Translations under genes and position numbers: made by a program
Part shown: positions 41,248-52,275 of the stretch, piece after piece
How positions within the stretch are numbered: position 1 is the first letter of the stretch
Layout: every line of letters starts with the position of its first letter
Notes under the pieces: model-generated
Told to the model about the DNA's origin: nothing
Seen by the model: the letters and a program-made list of their open reading frames with translations, nothing else
Databases searched by the model: none
NCBI RefSeq assembly: GCF_902167145.1
Contig: NC_050096.1
Coordinates: 294,822,200-294,886,199, forward strand
Direction: 5' to 3'
Source: Zea mays
Taxonomy: Eukaryota > Streptophyta > Magnoliopsida > Poales > Poaceae
DNA: 64,000 nt

Positions 41248-43533
41248 TCAAGCTTGAGTTTTGAGAGCCCTATATTGCATAGGACCAGTGACTCTCTCAA
41301 TTAAGGACTTTGCCACCCAGATTTGTCTAGGTCTACTCTTATTTGGTGGACCTAGGAATGTAACCTTAATCTTTCCATTTGCAACCTTTCTTAGAACATA
41401 GTGAGCATTGAAAGCAAATGGTCTTGAGTGCTTAGGCAAGGGAGTTGGTGGTTTAGCTTTGCAGTTGTGGGCAAAATGGCCTTCATTTCCACACTCAAAG
41501 CATTTGATAGGCTTGTGAGTCTGCTTTGGCTTGTATTGAGTGATAGCTTTCTTTTGCACAAAAGCATTGTATCCAATACCACTCTTGTTATTTTTCATAA
41601 CAGTGTTCATAAGCAGCTCATTTTGGAGGTATTGACCCTTGTTGAACTTTTGCACACTTGTTGCAAGATGTTCATTTTCACTTTTTAGTTTCTTGACTTC
41701 ATTCTTAAGCCTTTGATTATCCACTGCCAACTCATTGTTGAAATCATTGTTCTCAATAGCAACTTTTCCTCTAGTAGTTGCATCAGTCAAGTAATTCTTC
41801 AATTTTTGGTTGTCTAAAGTCAGGACTTCAACTTTTTCAGTCAATTCAGCATGTAGACTAGTTTGCTCTTCTTGAATCAAATCATCACATGAGGTTGCTA
41901 CATCAAGCTTAACAACAGGGTTAATAGCCTCATGTGTTTTGCAAGATAAAAGTTCATTTTCAACAAGAAGATTGTCATGATCAAATTTAATTTGAGTATA
42001 GTCTTCCTTGATCTTAACTAGTCTATTTTGCAACTCCCTATTAGCTTCATTTAATTTGTCATATTTCTCCTTAGCATCTTTTAGGGAGTTTGTGAGCTCC
42101 TTTATGGTTGATGACATAGTTTTATTTTCTTCTTTTATTTCATCACTAGCCTTTATAACTATGTCATACTTGGCATTTAAAGATTCATTTTCATTTTTCA
42201 ACCTATCACATTTAGCTTTTGATTTTCTAATGATTTGAGTATATTCTTTAAGTAAGTCAGCTAACTCATCATATGAAGGTGAAGCAAATTCTTCATCACT
42301 GTCACTATCACTATCATCATCAATATTAATGTCATTTTGTACCTTCCGTTCACCCCTAGCCATGAGGCATAGGTGAGAAGTGGATGATGGCGATGGTGGT
42401 GGTGAAGAGAAGTCCCCGGCGATGGCAGCAACCTTTTCATCATTTTCTTCTTCACTTGAAGAAGACCCACTTGATGATTCGATGTCGGTGAGCCAGTCGC
42501 CAACAATATATGCCTTTCCATTCTTCTTTTTGTGAAACCTCTTTTGCTTTCCATCCTTCCTCTTGAAGAATTTCTTTTCCTTCTTTTCATCATCGCTGTC
42601 ATCTTCTTTCTTGCCCTTGAACTTGTTCTTCTTGGGCTTGTTGCATTGATGAGCAAGATGACCAAGCTCACCACAGTTGTAGCAGTCCATCTCAGAAATG
42701 GGCTTTCTTTTTTTGGAAAAGAACTTCTTCTTCCTTGAATCAAATTTGATTCCTTCTCTATTTAGCTTCTTCAACATCTTGGTGGTCTTCCTTACCATCA
42801 AGGCAATGTTTGCATCAAGGTCATCATCACTTGAGGATTCTTCCTCAACTTGTATTTTTGCTTTTCCTTTTCTTTCATGATTTGCTTTGAGAGCCAAATC
42901 CTTTCTTTTGGAAGATGATTCTTCTTTGTCGTTGATGTGCATGTACATTTCATGGGCATTGATCTTTCCCAAAATTTGTGTAGGTGTGGTAACCGAAAGA
43001 TCCATTTGATGTAGCACAGTGACAATGTGTCCATATTTGTCTATTGGGAGGACACTGAGAATCTTCCTCACAACATCCGGTTGTGAGATTTGAGTAAGCC
43101 CCAATCCATTGACTTCCTCTACAAGAATATTAAGTCGTGAGTACATAGCATTTGCATTTTCATTAGTAAGCATTTCAAAAGTATTTAACTTTCGCATGGC
43201 TATGTGATATCTTTCCTCACGTTCACTTCTAGTTCCTTCGTGTAGAGCACAAATGTCTATCCACAAATCATGAGCATTTTTATGATTCCTTACTCTATTG
43301 AACACATCTTTGCAAAGGCCTCTAAAAAGGGTGTTTTTGGCCTTAGCATTCCATTTCTCATAATTGAACTCATCACCTACAAGATTTGTGGCGTCTCTAG
43401 GTTCGGGGAACCCTTGTGTGGCGGCTTTATAGACACCGATGTCTATAGCCTCTAAGTATGCTTCCATACGAATTTTCCAATAAGGAAAATCGTCACCATC
43501 AAAAACGGGAGGAGGTCCATCCCCACCGGACAT
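41248..43533 (-). CDS. gag: Sirevirus gag, open, two zinc knuckles
   Basis: 761 residues from the ATG at 43533. Copia gag domain from the start (PPPVFDGDDFPYWKIRMEAY ... KNAHDLWIDICALHEG), Lys-rich middle, first knuckle CYNCGELGHLAHQC (about residue 285), acidic/Ser-rich stretch, long coiled coil (about 420-640: ELTNSLKDAKEKYDKLNEAN), second knuckle CFECGNEGHFAHNC (about 690), basic C-terminus. No stop codon. Forms the capsid shell and binds RNA in the family. A second knuckle separates it from the Ji/Opie gags here, which show one. Confidence 0.93.
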   Translation of the reverse strand: MSGGDGPPPVFDGDDFPYWKIRMEAYLEAIDIGVYKAATQGFPEPRDATNLVGDEFNYEKWNAKAKNTLFRGLCKDVFNRVRNHKNAHDLWIDICALHEGTRSEREERYHIAMRKLNTFEMLTNENANAMYSRLNILVEEVNGLGLTQISQPDVVRKILSVLPIDKYGHIVTVLHQMDLSVTTPTQILGKINAHEMYMHINDKEESSSKRKDLALKANHERKGKAKIQVEEESSSDDDLDANIALMVRKTTKMLKKLNREGIKFDSRKKKFFSKKRKPISEMDCYNCGELGHLAHQCNKPKKNKFKGKKEDDSDDEKKEKKFFKRKDGKQKRFHKKKNGKAYIVGDWLTDIESSSGSSSSEEENDEKVAAIAGDFSSPPPSPSSTSHLCLMARGERKVQNDINIDDDSDSDSDEEFASPSYDELADLLKEYTQIIRKSKAKCDRLKNENESLNAKYDIVIKASDEIKEENKTMSSTIKELTNSLKDAKEKYDKLNEANRELQNRLVKIKEDYTQIKFDHDNLLVENELLSCKTHEAINPVVKLDVATSCDDLIQEEQTSLHAELTEKVEVLTLDNQKLKNYLTDATTRGKVAIENNDFNNELAVDNQRLKNEVKKLKSENEHLATSVQKFNKGQYLQNELLMNTVMKNNKSGIGYNAFVQKKAITQYKPKQTHKPIKCFECGNEGHFAHNCKAKPPTPLPKHSRPFAFNAHYVLRKVANGKIKVTFLGPPNKSRPRQIWVAKSLIERVTGPMQYRALKTQA

Positions 43534-43570
43534 CGTAACTCTAGCGGTTAAGCTAATCTATGAGCAACAA

Positions 43571-43583
43571 GGCTCTGATACCA
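43571..43583 (-). other. Primer-binding site of env-bearing Sirevirus
   Basis: Minus strand TGGTATCAGAGCC, an exact initiator-Met match, two bases inside the 5' LTR. Confidence 0.92.
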
Positions 43584-43585
43584 AT

Positions 43586-45092
43586 TGAAAGGATCACGAT
43601 GCCCAAGAGGGGGGGGTGAATTGGGCTTTTCTAAAAATCAACACTAATTAAAACCTAAGCAATAGCTAAACAAGAGCCCAACTTCACCCCAACTTCACCC
43701 CAACAACTAGCATTAAGAAAATAATACTAGAAATGTAACAAGGCTAAAACAATGCTTCAAATACTTGCTAAACAAATCCACAAAGTAAAGAGCTTGAATT
43801 AAGTGCAGAATGTAAAGCAAAGTTTAGAAGACTCCTCCAATTTTTCCCGAGGTATCGAAGAGTCGGCACTCTCCACTAGTCCTCGTTGGAGCACCCGCGC
43901 AAGGGTATCGCTCCCCCTTGGTCCTCGCAAGAACCAAGTGCTCACTACGAGATGATCCTTTGCCACTCCGGCGCGGTGGATCCCTCGAGACCGCTTACAA
44001 ACTTGAGTCGGGTCACCAACAAGATCTTCACGGTGATCACCGAGCTCCCAACGCCACCAAGCCGTCTAGGTGATGCCGATCACCAAGAGTAACAAGCCAT
44101 AGACTTTCGCTTGACCAAGAGAAGCCTAATGCAAGTGGTGTGTGCTCTAGGTGGCTCTCACTAGCGCTAATGAGGAACAAGCGCGGATTATGATTCTCTA
44201 ATCTCCTCACTAGGCTTTTGGTGCTTGCAATACTCTACCAAGGTGCTGGAATAAATGTGGAGTGCAAGACATTGAATATGGTGGGTGGAGGGGGTATAAA
44301 TAGCCCTCACCCACCAACTAGCCGTTACAGGCAATGTGTTGCGCGATGGCGCACCGGACAGTCCGGTGCGCCACCGGTGCGCCAACGGTGCGCCACCGGT
44401 GCGCCAACGGTCACTTCCAACGGCTAGTTCTGACAGCTAGCCGTTGGACTCATGGCGCACCGGACAGTGAACAGTTCACTGTCCGGTGCACAGCGGATAG
44501 TCCGGTGCGGTGTCCGGTGTGCCACTAAAATTCAACTTCAAACTCTGCGCTCTCGGGTTTCTGGGAAGGTAAAAACACTGCCGTGGACCAGCCTGGCCCC
44601 ACCTGGCAGAGGGTGCACCGGACAGTCCGGTGCACACCGGACAGTCCGGTGCCCCAAAGCCAGAAACACTAAGTCTTGTTTTTCAGCTGATTTTCAAATC
44701 GGTTTTCGCTCTAACTTGGGTGTGAGTTCTAGAGTGACACCTAGCATTGTATATGAGTGTGATTGTGCACCAACACTACACTAGAACTCTCTTGGTCAAA
44801 CTACTCATCGACAACCCCTCTTTATAGTACGGCTAAAAGAGAATAAAAGACCTAACTAAATCGCGAGTGTCCACATCTCCTTGACACTCGGACTCCGTAG
44901 ACCTTCACCTTTTGTTCCGTCGTTTTAGCCGTCGCTTCGAGTTCTTATCTCTGGGATTGTTTTCACGGTTGTAGTATTTCTACCTGTCATGCGACCTAAC
45001 TTACCATTTGTCTCTGCAAAACACACGTTAGTCACATATAATATTACGTTGTCATTAATCACTAAAACCAACCAGGGGCCTAGATGCTTTCA
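43586..45092 (-). repeat. 5' LTR of env-bearing Sirevirus
   Basis: 1507 bp. Differs from 31230-32735 by an extra G in the G run, six scattered or clustered substitutions in and around the palindromes, and one near 44750. Three of the changes fall within 20 bases of one palindrome (about 44479-44500). Confidence 0.94.
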
Positions 45093-45097
45093 GCCGC
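45093..45097. repeat. Target-site duplication (right) of env-bearing Sirevirus
   Basis: GCCGC, exact partner of 31225-31229. Confidence 0.93.
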
Positions 45098-45473
45098 TCT
45101 TCCTTGGAGCACCGGACACTGTCCGGTGTACACCGGACACTGTCCGGTGTACACCGGACAGTCCGGTGAATTATAGCGGAGCGCCTCTGGAAATTCCCGA
45201 AGGTGGCAAGTTTGAGTTGGAGTCCTCTGGTGCACCGGACACTGTCCGGTGTACACCGGACAGTCCGGTGCCCCAGACCAGAGGTGCCTTCGGTTGTCCC
45301 TTTGCTCCTTTGTTGAATCCAATATTTGATCTTTTTATTGGCTAAGTGTGAACCTTTTACACCTGTATAACTTATACACTAGAGCAAACTAGTTAGTCCA
45401 TTTATTTGTGTTGGGCAATTCAACCACCAAAATTATTTAGGAACTAGGTGTAAGCCTAATTCCCTTTCAATCT
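45098..45473 (-). repeat. 3' LTR of Opie copy B, proximal part
   Basis: Matches 53233-53584 and ends (on +) AATTCCCTTTCA. It contains one more palindromic unit (about 23 bp) than the 5' LTR, near 45118-45165. Confidence 0.93.
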
Positions 45474-46289
45474 CCCCCTTTTTGGTGATTGATGCCAACA
45501 CAAACCAAAGCAAATATAGAAGTGCACAATTGAACTAGTTTGCATAATATAAGTGCAAAGGTTGCTTGGACTTGAGCCAATATTAATACTTACAAGATAT
45601 GCATGGATCGTTTCTTCGTTTTTAAAATTTTGGACCACGCTTGCACCACATGTTTTGTTTTTGCAAACTATTTTGTAAATCCTTTTCAAAGTTCTTTTGC
45701 AAATAGTCAAAGGTAAATGAATAAGATTTTGCAAAGCATTTTCAAGATTTTGAAATTTTCTCCCCCTGATTCAAATGCTTTTTCTTTGACTAAGAAAAAC
45801 TCCCCCTAAATGAGATCCTCCTCTTAGTGTTCAAGAGGGTTTTGATATATCATTTTGAAATACTACTTTCTCCCCCTTTTGAACACAATAGGATACCAAA
45901 TGAAAATATTCTTTGAAAAACTAAGTTTTTGAAATTGGTGGTGGTGCGGTCCTTTTGCTTTGGGCTCATACTCTCTCCCCCTTTGGCATGAATCGCCAAA
46001 AACGGAATCATTAGAGCCCTCGAATTACTTTCTTCCCCTTTGGTCATAAATAAATGAGTTAAGATTATACCAAAGATGAAGTCCTTTTGCTCTCTCTCCC
46101 AAAGATGGAGAGTTGCTTGGAGTGACGGCGAAGGATGAGTTACGGAGTGGAAGCCTTTGTCTTCGCCGAAGACTCCAATTCCCTTTCAATACACCTATGA
46201 CTTGGTTTGAAATGGACTTGAAAAACACATTAGTCATAGCATGTGAAAGAGACACGATCAAAGGTATACAAATGAGCTGTGAGTGCAAG
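45474..46289 (-). other. Opie copy B 3' untranslated region with multiple polypurine tracts
   Basis: Minus-strand tract AAAAAGGGGGAGAT next to the LTR (45474-45487), and further GGGGGAGA-type copies near 45762, 45801, 45871, 45977 and 46031. The hairpin TCTTCGCCGAAGA (about 46160-46173) and the LTR-start mimic TTGAAAGGGAATT (about 46177-46190) match those of copy A. Confidence 0.8.
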
Positions 46290-49200
46290 TTAGCAAAAGA
46301 AATTGCGCGAATCAAGAATATTGAGCTCATGCCTAAGTTTGTTAAAAGTTTGTTCATCAAGAGGCTTGGTAAAGATATCGGCTAATTGATCTTTAGTATT
46401 AATGTAAGAAATCTCGATATCTCCATTTTGTTGGTGATCCCTTAAAAAGTGATACCGAATGGCTATGTGTTTAGTGCGGCTATGCTCGACGGGATTATCC
46501 GCCATCTTGATTGCACTCTCATTATCACATAGCAAAGGGACTTTGGTTAATTTGTAACCGTAGTCCCACAGGGTTTGCCTCATCCAAAGCAATTGCGCGC
46601 AACAATGGCCTGCGGCAATGTACTCGGCTTCGGCGGTGGAAAGAGCGACCGAATTTTGCTTCTTTGAAGCCCAAGACACCAAGGATCTTCCCAAGAACTG
46701 GCAAGTCCCTGATGTGCTCTTCCTATTGATTTTGCACCCCGCCCAATCGGCATCCGAATAACCAATCAAATCAAATGTGGATCCCCTAGGATACCAAAGC
46801 CCAAACTTAGGAGTATAAGCCAAATATCTCAAGATTCGTTTTACGGCCGTAAGGTGAGCTTCCTTAGGGTCGGCTTGGAATCTTGCACACATGCATACGG
46901 AAAGCATAATGTCCGGTCGAGATGCACATAAATAGAGTAAAGAACCTATCATCGACCGATATACCTTTTGATCCATGGACTTACCTCCCGTGTCGAGGTC
47001 GAGATGCCCATTAGTTCCCATGGGTGTCTTGATGGGTTTGACATCCTTCATTCCAAACTTGCTTAGAATATCTTGAGTGTACTTCGTTTGGCTTAGGAAG
47101 GTGCCCTCTTGGAGTTGCTTCACTTGAAATCCCAAGAAATACTTCAACTCCCCCATCATAGACATCTCGAATTTCTGTGTCATGATCCTACTAAATTCTT
47201 CACATGTAGACTCGTTAGTAGACCCAAATATAATATCATCAACATAAATTTGGCATACAAACAAGTCATTTTCAAGAGTTTTAGTGAACAAAGTAGGATC
47301 AGCCTTTCCAACTTTGAAGCCATTATCAATAAGGAAATCTCTAAGGCATTCATACCATGCTCTTGGGGCTTGCTTGAGCCCATAAAGCGCCTTAGAGAGC
47401 TTATAGACATGGTTAGGGTATTCACTGTCTTCAAAGCCGGGAGGTTGCTCAACATAGACCTCTTCCTTGATTGGTCCATTGAGGAAGGCACTTTTCACGT
47501 CCATTTGATAAAGCTTAAAGCCATGGTAAGTAGCATAGGCCAATAATATACGAATTGATTCAAGCCTAGCTACGGGTGCATAGGTTTCACCAAAATCCAA
47601 ACCTTCGACTTGAGAGTATCCTTTGGCCACAAGTCGAGCTTTGTTCCTTGTCACCACACCATGCTCATCTTGCTTGTTGCGGAAGACCGATTTGGTTCCT
47701 ACAACATTTTGGTTAGGACGTGGAACTAAATGTCATACCTCATTCCTAGTGAAGTTGTTGAGCTCCTCTTGCATCGCCACCACCCAATCCGAATCTTGGA
47801 GTGCTTCCTCTACCCTGTGGGGCTCAATAGAGGAAACAAAAGAGTAATGTTCACAAAAATGTGCAACACGAGATCTAGTGGTTACCCCCTTATGAATGTC
47901 GCCGAGGATGGTGTCGACGGGGTGATCTCGTTGGATTGCTTGGTGGACTCTTGGGTGTGGCGGTCTTTGCTCTTCATCCTCCTTATCTTGATCATTTGCA
48001 TCTCCCCCTTGATCTATGCCGTCATCTTGAGGTGGCTCATTTGATTGATCTTCTTCTTCATCAACTTGAGCTTCATCCTCATTTTGAGTTGGTGGAGATG
48101 CTTGCGTGGAGGAGGATGGTTGATCTTGTGCATTTGGAGGCTCTTCGGATTCCTTAGGACACACATCCCCAATGGACATGTTCCTTAGTGCGATGCACGG
48201 AGCCTCTTCAATACCTATCTCATCAAGATCAACTTGCTCTACTTGAGAGCCGTTAGTTTCATCAAACACAACGTCACAAGAAACTTCAACTTGTCCAGAG
48301 GACTTGTTAAAGACTCTATATGCCCTTGTGTTTGAATCATATCCTAGTAAAAAGCCTTCTACAGTCTTAGGAGCAAATTTAGATTTTCTACCTCTTTTAA
48401 CAAGAATAAAGCATTTGCTACCAAAAACTCTAAAATATGAAATGTTGAGCTTTTTACCGGTTAGGAGTTCATAAGATGTCTTCTTGAGGATTCGGTGTAG
48501 AAATAACCGGTTGATGGCGTAGCAGGCGGTGTTGACCGCCTCGGCCCAAAACCGATCCGAAGTCTTGTACTCATCAAGCATGGTCCTTGCCATGTCCAAT
48601 AGAGTTCTATTCTTCCTCTCCACTACACCATTTTGTTGTGGCGTGTAGGGAGAAGAGAACTCATGCTTGATGCCCTCCTCCTCAAGGAAGCCTTCGATTT
48701 GAGAGTTCTTGAACTCCGTCCCGTTGTCGCTTCTAATTTTCTTGATCCTTAAGCCGAACTCATTTTGAGCCCGTCTCAAGAATCCCTTTAAGGTCTCTTG
48801 GGTTTGAGATTTTTCGTGCAAAAAGAATACCCAAGTGAAGCGAGAATGATCATCCACTATTACAAGACAATACTTACTCCCGCCGATGCTTATGAAAGCA
48901 ATCGGGCCGAATAGATCCATGTGGAGTAGCTCAAGCGGCCTGTCGGTCGTCATGATGTTCTTGTGTGGATGATGGGCACCAACTTGCTTTTCTGCTTGGC
49001 ATGCGCTACAAATCCTGTCTTTCTCAAAATGAACATTGGTTAGTCCTAAAATGTGTTCTCCCTTTAGAAGCTTGTGAAGATTCTTCATTCCAACATGGGC
49101 TAGTCGGCGGTGCCAGAGCCAACCCATGTTAGTCTTAGCAATTAAGCATGTGTCGAGTTCAGCTCTATCAAAATCTACTAAGTATAGCTGACCCTCTAAC

Positions 49201-49532
49201 ACACCCTTAAATGCTATTGAATCATCACTTCTTCTAAAGACAGTGACACCTACATCAGTAAAGAGACAGTTGTAGCCCATTTTGCATAATTGAGATACGG
49301 AAAGCAAATTGTAATCTAATGAATCTACAAGAAAAACATTGGAAATAGAATGGTCAGGAGATATAGCTATTTTACCAAGACCTTTGACCAAACCTTGATT
49401 TCCATCCCCAAATGTGATAGCTCGTTGGGGATCTTGGTTTTTCTCATAGGAGGAGAACATTTTCTTCTCCCCTGTCATGTGGTTTGTGCACCCGCTGTCG
49501 ATGATCCAACTTGAGCCCCCGGATGCATAAAC
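46290..49532 (-). pseudogene. pol: Opie copy B pol, one nonsense codon
   Basis: 1081-codon frame with the same domain order and motifs as copy A (protease [57 protein letters not shown]). TGA at 47733-47735 falls between integrase and RT. Nearby, Trp of the GTKWVFRN block is replaced by Ser. Otherwise open. As in copy A, the frame starts after an in-frame TAG without an ATG. Confidence 0.92.
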
Positions 49533-49545
49533 CTACAAAACAAGT

Positions 49546-52227
49546 TTAGTTCTTGACTTTAGGTACCCAAATGGTTTTGGGTCCTTTGGCATTAGACACA
49601 AGAACTTTGGGTACCCAAACACAAGTCTTTGACCCCTTGTGCTTTCCCCCAACATATTTGGCAACTACTTTGCCGGATTTGTTAGTCAATACATAAGATG
49701 CATCAAAAGTTTTAAATGAGAGACTATGTTCATTTGATGCACTAGGAGTTTTCTTCTTAGGCAACTTAGCACGGGTTGGTTGCCTAGAGCTAGATGTCTC
49801 ACCCTTGTACATAAAAGCATGGTTAGGGCCAGAGTGAGACTTCCTAGAATGAATTCTCCTAATTTTGTCCTTGGGATAACCGGTAGGGTATAAAATGTAA
49901 CCCTCGTTATCCTGAGGCATGGGAGCCTTGCCCTTAACAAAGTTGGACAATTTCTTAGGAGGGGCATTAAGTTTGACATTGTCTCCCCTTTGGAAGTCAA
50001 TGCCATCCTTGATGCCAGGGCGTCTCCCATTATAAAGCATGCTACGAGCAAATTTAAATTTTTCATTCTCTAAGTTATGCTCGGCAATTTTAGCATCTAA
50101 TTTTGCTATGTGATCATTTTGTTGTTTAATGTGATCATGAATAGCATTAATATCAACATCTCTACATCTAGTACAAATAGATACATGCTCAACGATAGAT
50201 GTAGAGGGTTTGCAAGATTTTAATTCTACAACCTTAGCATGTAACATGTCATTCTTAGTTCTAAGGTCGGAAATAGTAGTATTGAAAACATCAAAATCTT
50301 TAGCCTTAGCAAGCAATTTTTCATTTTCAATTCTAAGGCTAGCAAGAGAATTGTTCAATTCTTCAATTCTAGCAAGTAAATCATCATCATTATTTCTAGA
50401 ATTGGTAATTGAAACATTACAAACATGAGAATCAACCTTAGCTAACAAATTAGCATTTTCATCTCTAAGGTTGTCTATTGTCTCATGGCAAGTGCTTAGC
50501 TCACTAGATAAATTTTCACATTTCTCAATTTCTAGAGCATAAGCATTTTTAACTTTAACATGTTTCTTATTTTCCTTAATTAGGAAGTCCTCTTGAGAAT
50601 CCAAAAGGTCATCCTTTTCATGAATAGCACTAATTAATTCATTTAATTTTTCCTTTTGTTCCATGTTAAGGTTGGCAAAAAGGGTACGCAAATTATCTTC
50701 CTCATCACTAGCATTATCATCACTAGAGGACTCATATCTGGTGGAGGATTTAGATTTAACCTTTTTCTTTTTGCCGTCCTTTGCCATGAGGCACTTGTGG
50801 CCGACGTTGGGAAAGAGGAGTCTCTTGGTGACGGCGATGTTGGCGGCGTCCTCGTCGTCGGAGGAGTCGCTAGAGCTTTTGTCGGAGTCCCACTCCCGAC
50901 AAATATGGGCATTGCCGCCCTTCTTCTTGTAGTACCTCTTCTTTTCTCTCCTCTTGCCCTTCTTGTCGTTATCCCTGTCATTGTCACTTGATAATGGACA
51001 TTTGGCAATAAAGTGACCGGGCTTACCACACTTGTAGCAAACCTTCTTCGAACGGGATTTGTAATCCTTCCCCCTCCTTTGTTTGAGGATTTGGCGGAAG
51101 CTCTTGATGACGAGCGCCATTTCCTCATTGTCGAGCTTGGAGGCGTCGATTGGTTGTCTACTTGGTGTAGACTCCTCCTTCTTTTCCTCCGTCGCCTTGA
51201 ATGCGACGGGTTGAGCTTCGGATGTGGAGGGATCATCAAGCTCGTTGATCTTCCTCGAGCCTTCGATCATGCACTCAAAACTCACAAAATTCCCGATTAC
51301 TTCCTCGGGGGTCATTAGTGTATATCTTGGGTTGCCACGGATTAATTGAACTTGAGTAGGGTTAAGGAAAATAAGAGATCTTAGAATAACCTTAACCACC
51401 TCGTGGTCATCCCACTTTTTGCTCCCGAGGTTGCGCACTTGATTCACCAAGGTCTTGAGCCGGTTGTACATGTTTTGTGGCTCTTATCCTTTGCGAAGCC
51501 GGAAGCGACCGAGCTCCCCCTCGATCGTTTCCCGCTTGGTGATCTTTGTAAGCTCATCTCCCTCGTGCGCGGTCTTGAGCACATCCCAAACCTCCTTAGC
51601 GCTCTTCAACCCTTGAACTTTGTTATACTCCTCTCTACTTAAAGAGGCGAGGAGTATTGTTGTTGCTTGAGAGTTGAAGTGCTCGATTTGGGCCACCTCA
51701 TCCTCATCATAGTCTTCATCCCCTACGGATGGTACCTGTGCACCAAACTCAACAACATCCCATATACTTTTGTGGAGTGAGGTTAGATGAAATCGCATTA
51801 AATCACTCCACCTAGCATAATCTTCACCATCAAAAGTTGGTGGTTTGCCTAATGGGACGGAAAGTAAAGGTGTATGTTTGGAGATGCGAGGATAGCGTAG
51901 GGGAATCTTACTATACTTCTTGCGCTCTTGGCGCTTAGAAGTGACGGATGCCGCGTCGGAGCCGGAGGTGGATGGCGATGAAGAATCGGTCTCGTAGTAG
52001 ACCACTTTCCTCATTCTCTTTTTCTTGTCCCCACTCCGACGCATCTTGTGAGAAGAGGATTTCTCCTTCTTCTCCTTTTGGTGTGAAGAAGACTTCTTCT
52101 CCTTCCCTTTGGAGGAGTTCTTCTTCTCCTTTCTCTTGGTGCGGGATTCTTCCGATGAAGTGCTCCCATGGCTTGTAGTGGGCTTTTCGCCGGTCTCCAT
52201 CTCCTTCTTGGCGTGATCTCCCGACAT
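49546..52227 (-). pseudogene. gag: Opie copy B gag, one nonsense codon
   Basis: Start ATG 52227, stop 49546-49548, 893 codons with an in-frame TAA at 51484-51486 in the gag domain just before the NMYNRLKTLVNQ segment. Copia gag domain, single knuckle CYKCGKPGHFIAKC, acidic linker and coiled coil as in copy A. The change at 51484 would be a transversion or double change from the Glu codon of copy A. Confidence 0.92.
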
Positions 52228-52260
52228 CACTTCGAGCGGTTAGGCTCTAATGCAGCACCG

Positions 52261-52273
52261 GGCTTTGATACCA
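52261..52273 (-). other. Primer-binding site of Opie copy B
   Basis: Minus strand TGGTATCAAAGCC, one mismatch to initiator tRNA-Met, just inside the 5' LTR. A 33-base leader separates it from the gag ATG. Confidence 0.9.
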
Positions 52274-52275
52274 AT

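Larger units (their letters stand above)
31230..45092 (-). mobile_element. Env-bearing Sirevirus (Giepum/Jienv-like Copia), young, nested in Opie 3' LTR
   Basis: 13863 bp, minus orientation. LTRs of 1506 and 1507 bp (31230-32735 and 43586-45092) differ at about 7 bases and one G-run indel by eye. Perfect iMet primer site, open gag (761 codons) and open pol (1073 codons), then an env-like gene region and repeated polypurine tracts. Perfect 5-bp TSD. A CACTA element sits in the env-like region. This is the most recent LTR insertion in the window whose age can be judged. The family name is uncertain; the env-like ORF downstream of pol puts it among the env-carrying maize Sireviruses. Confidence 0.93.
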
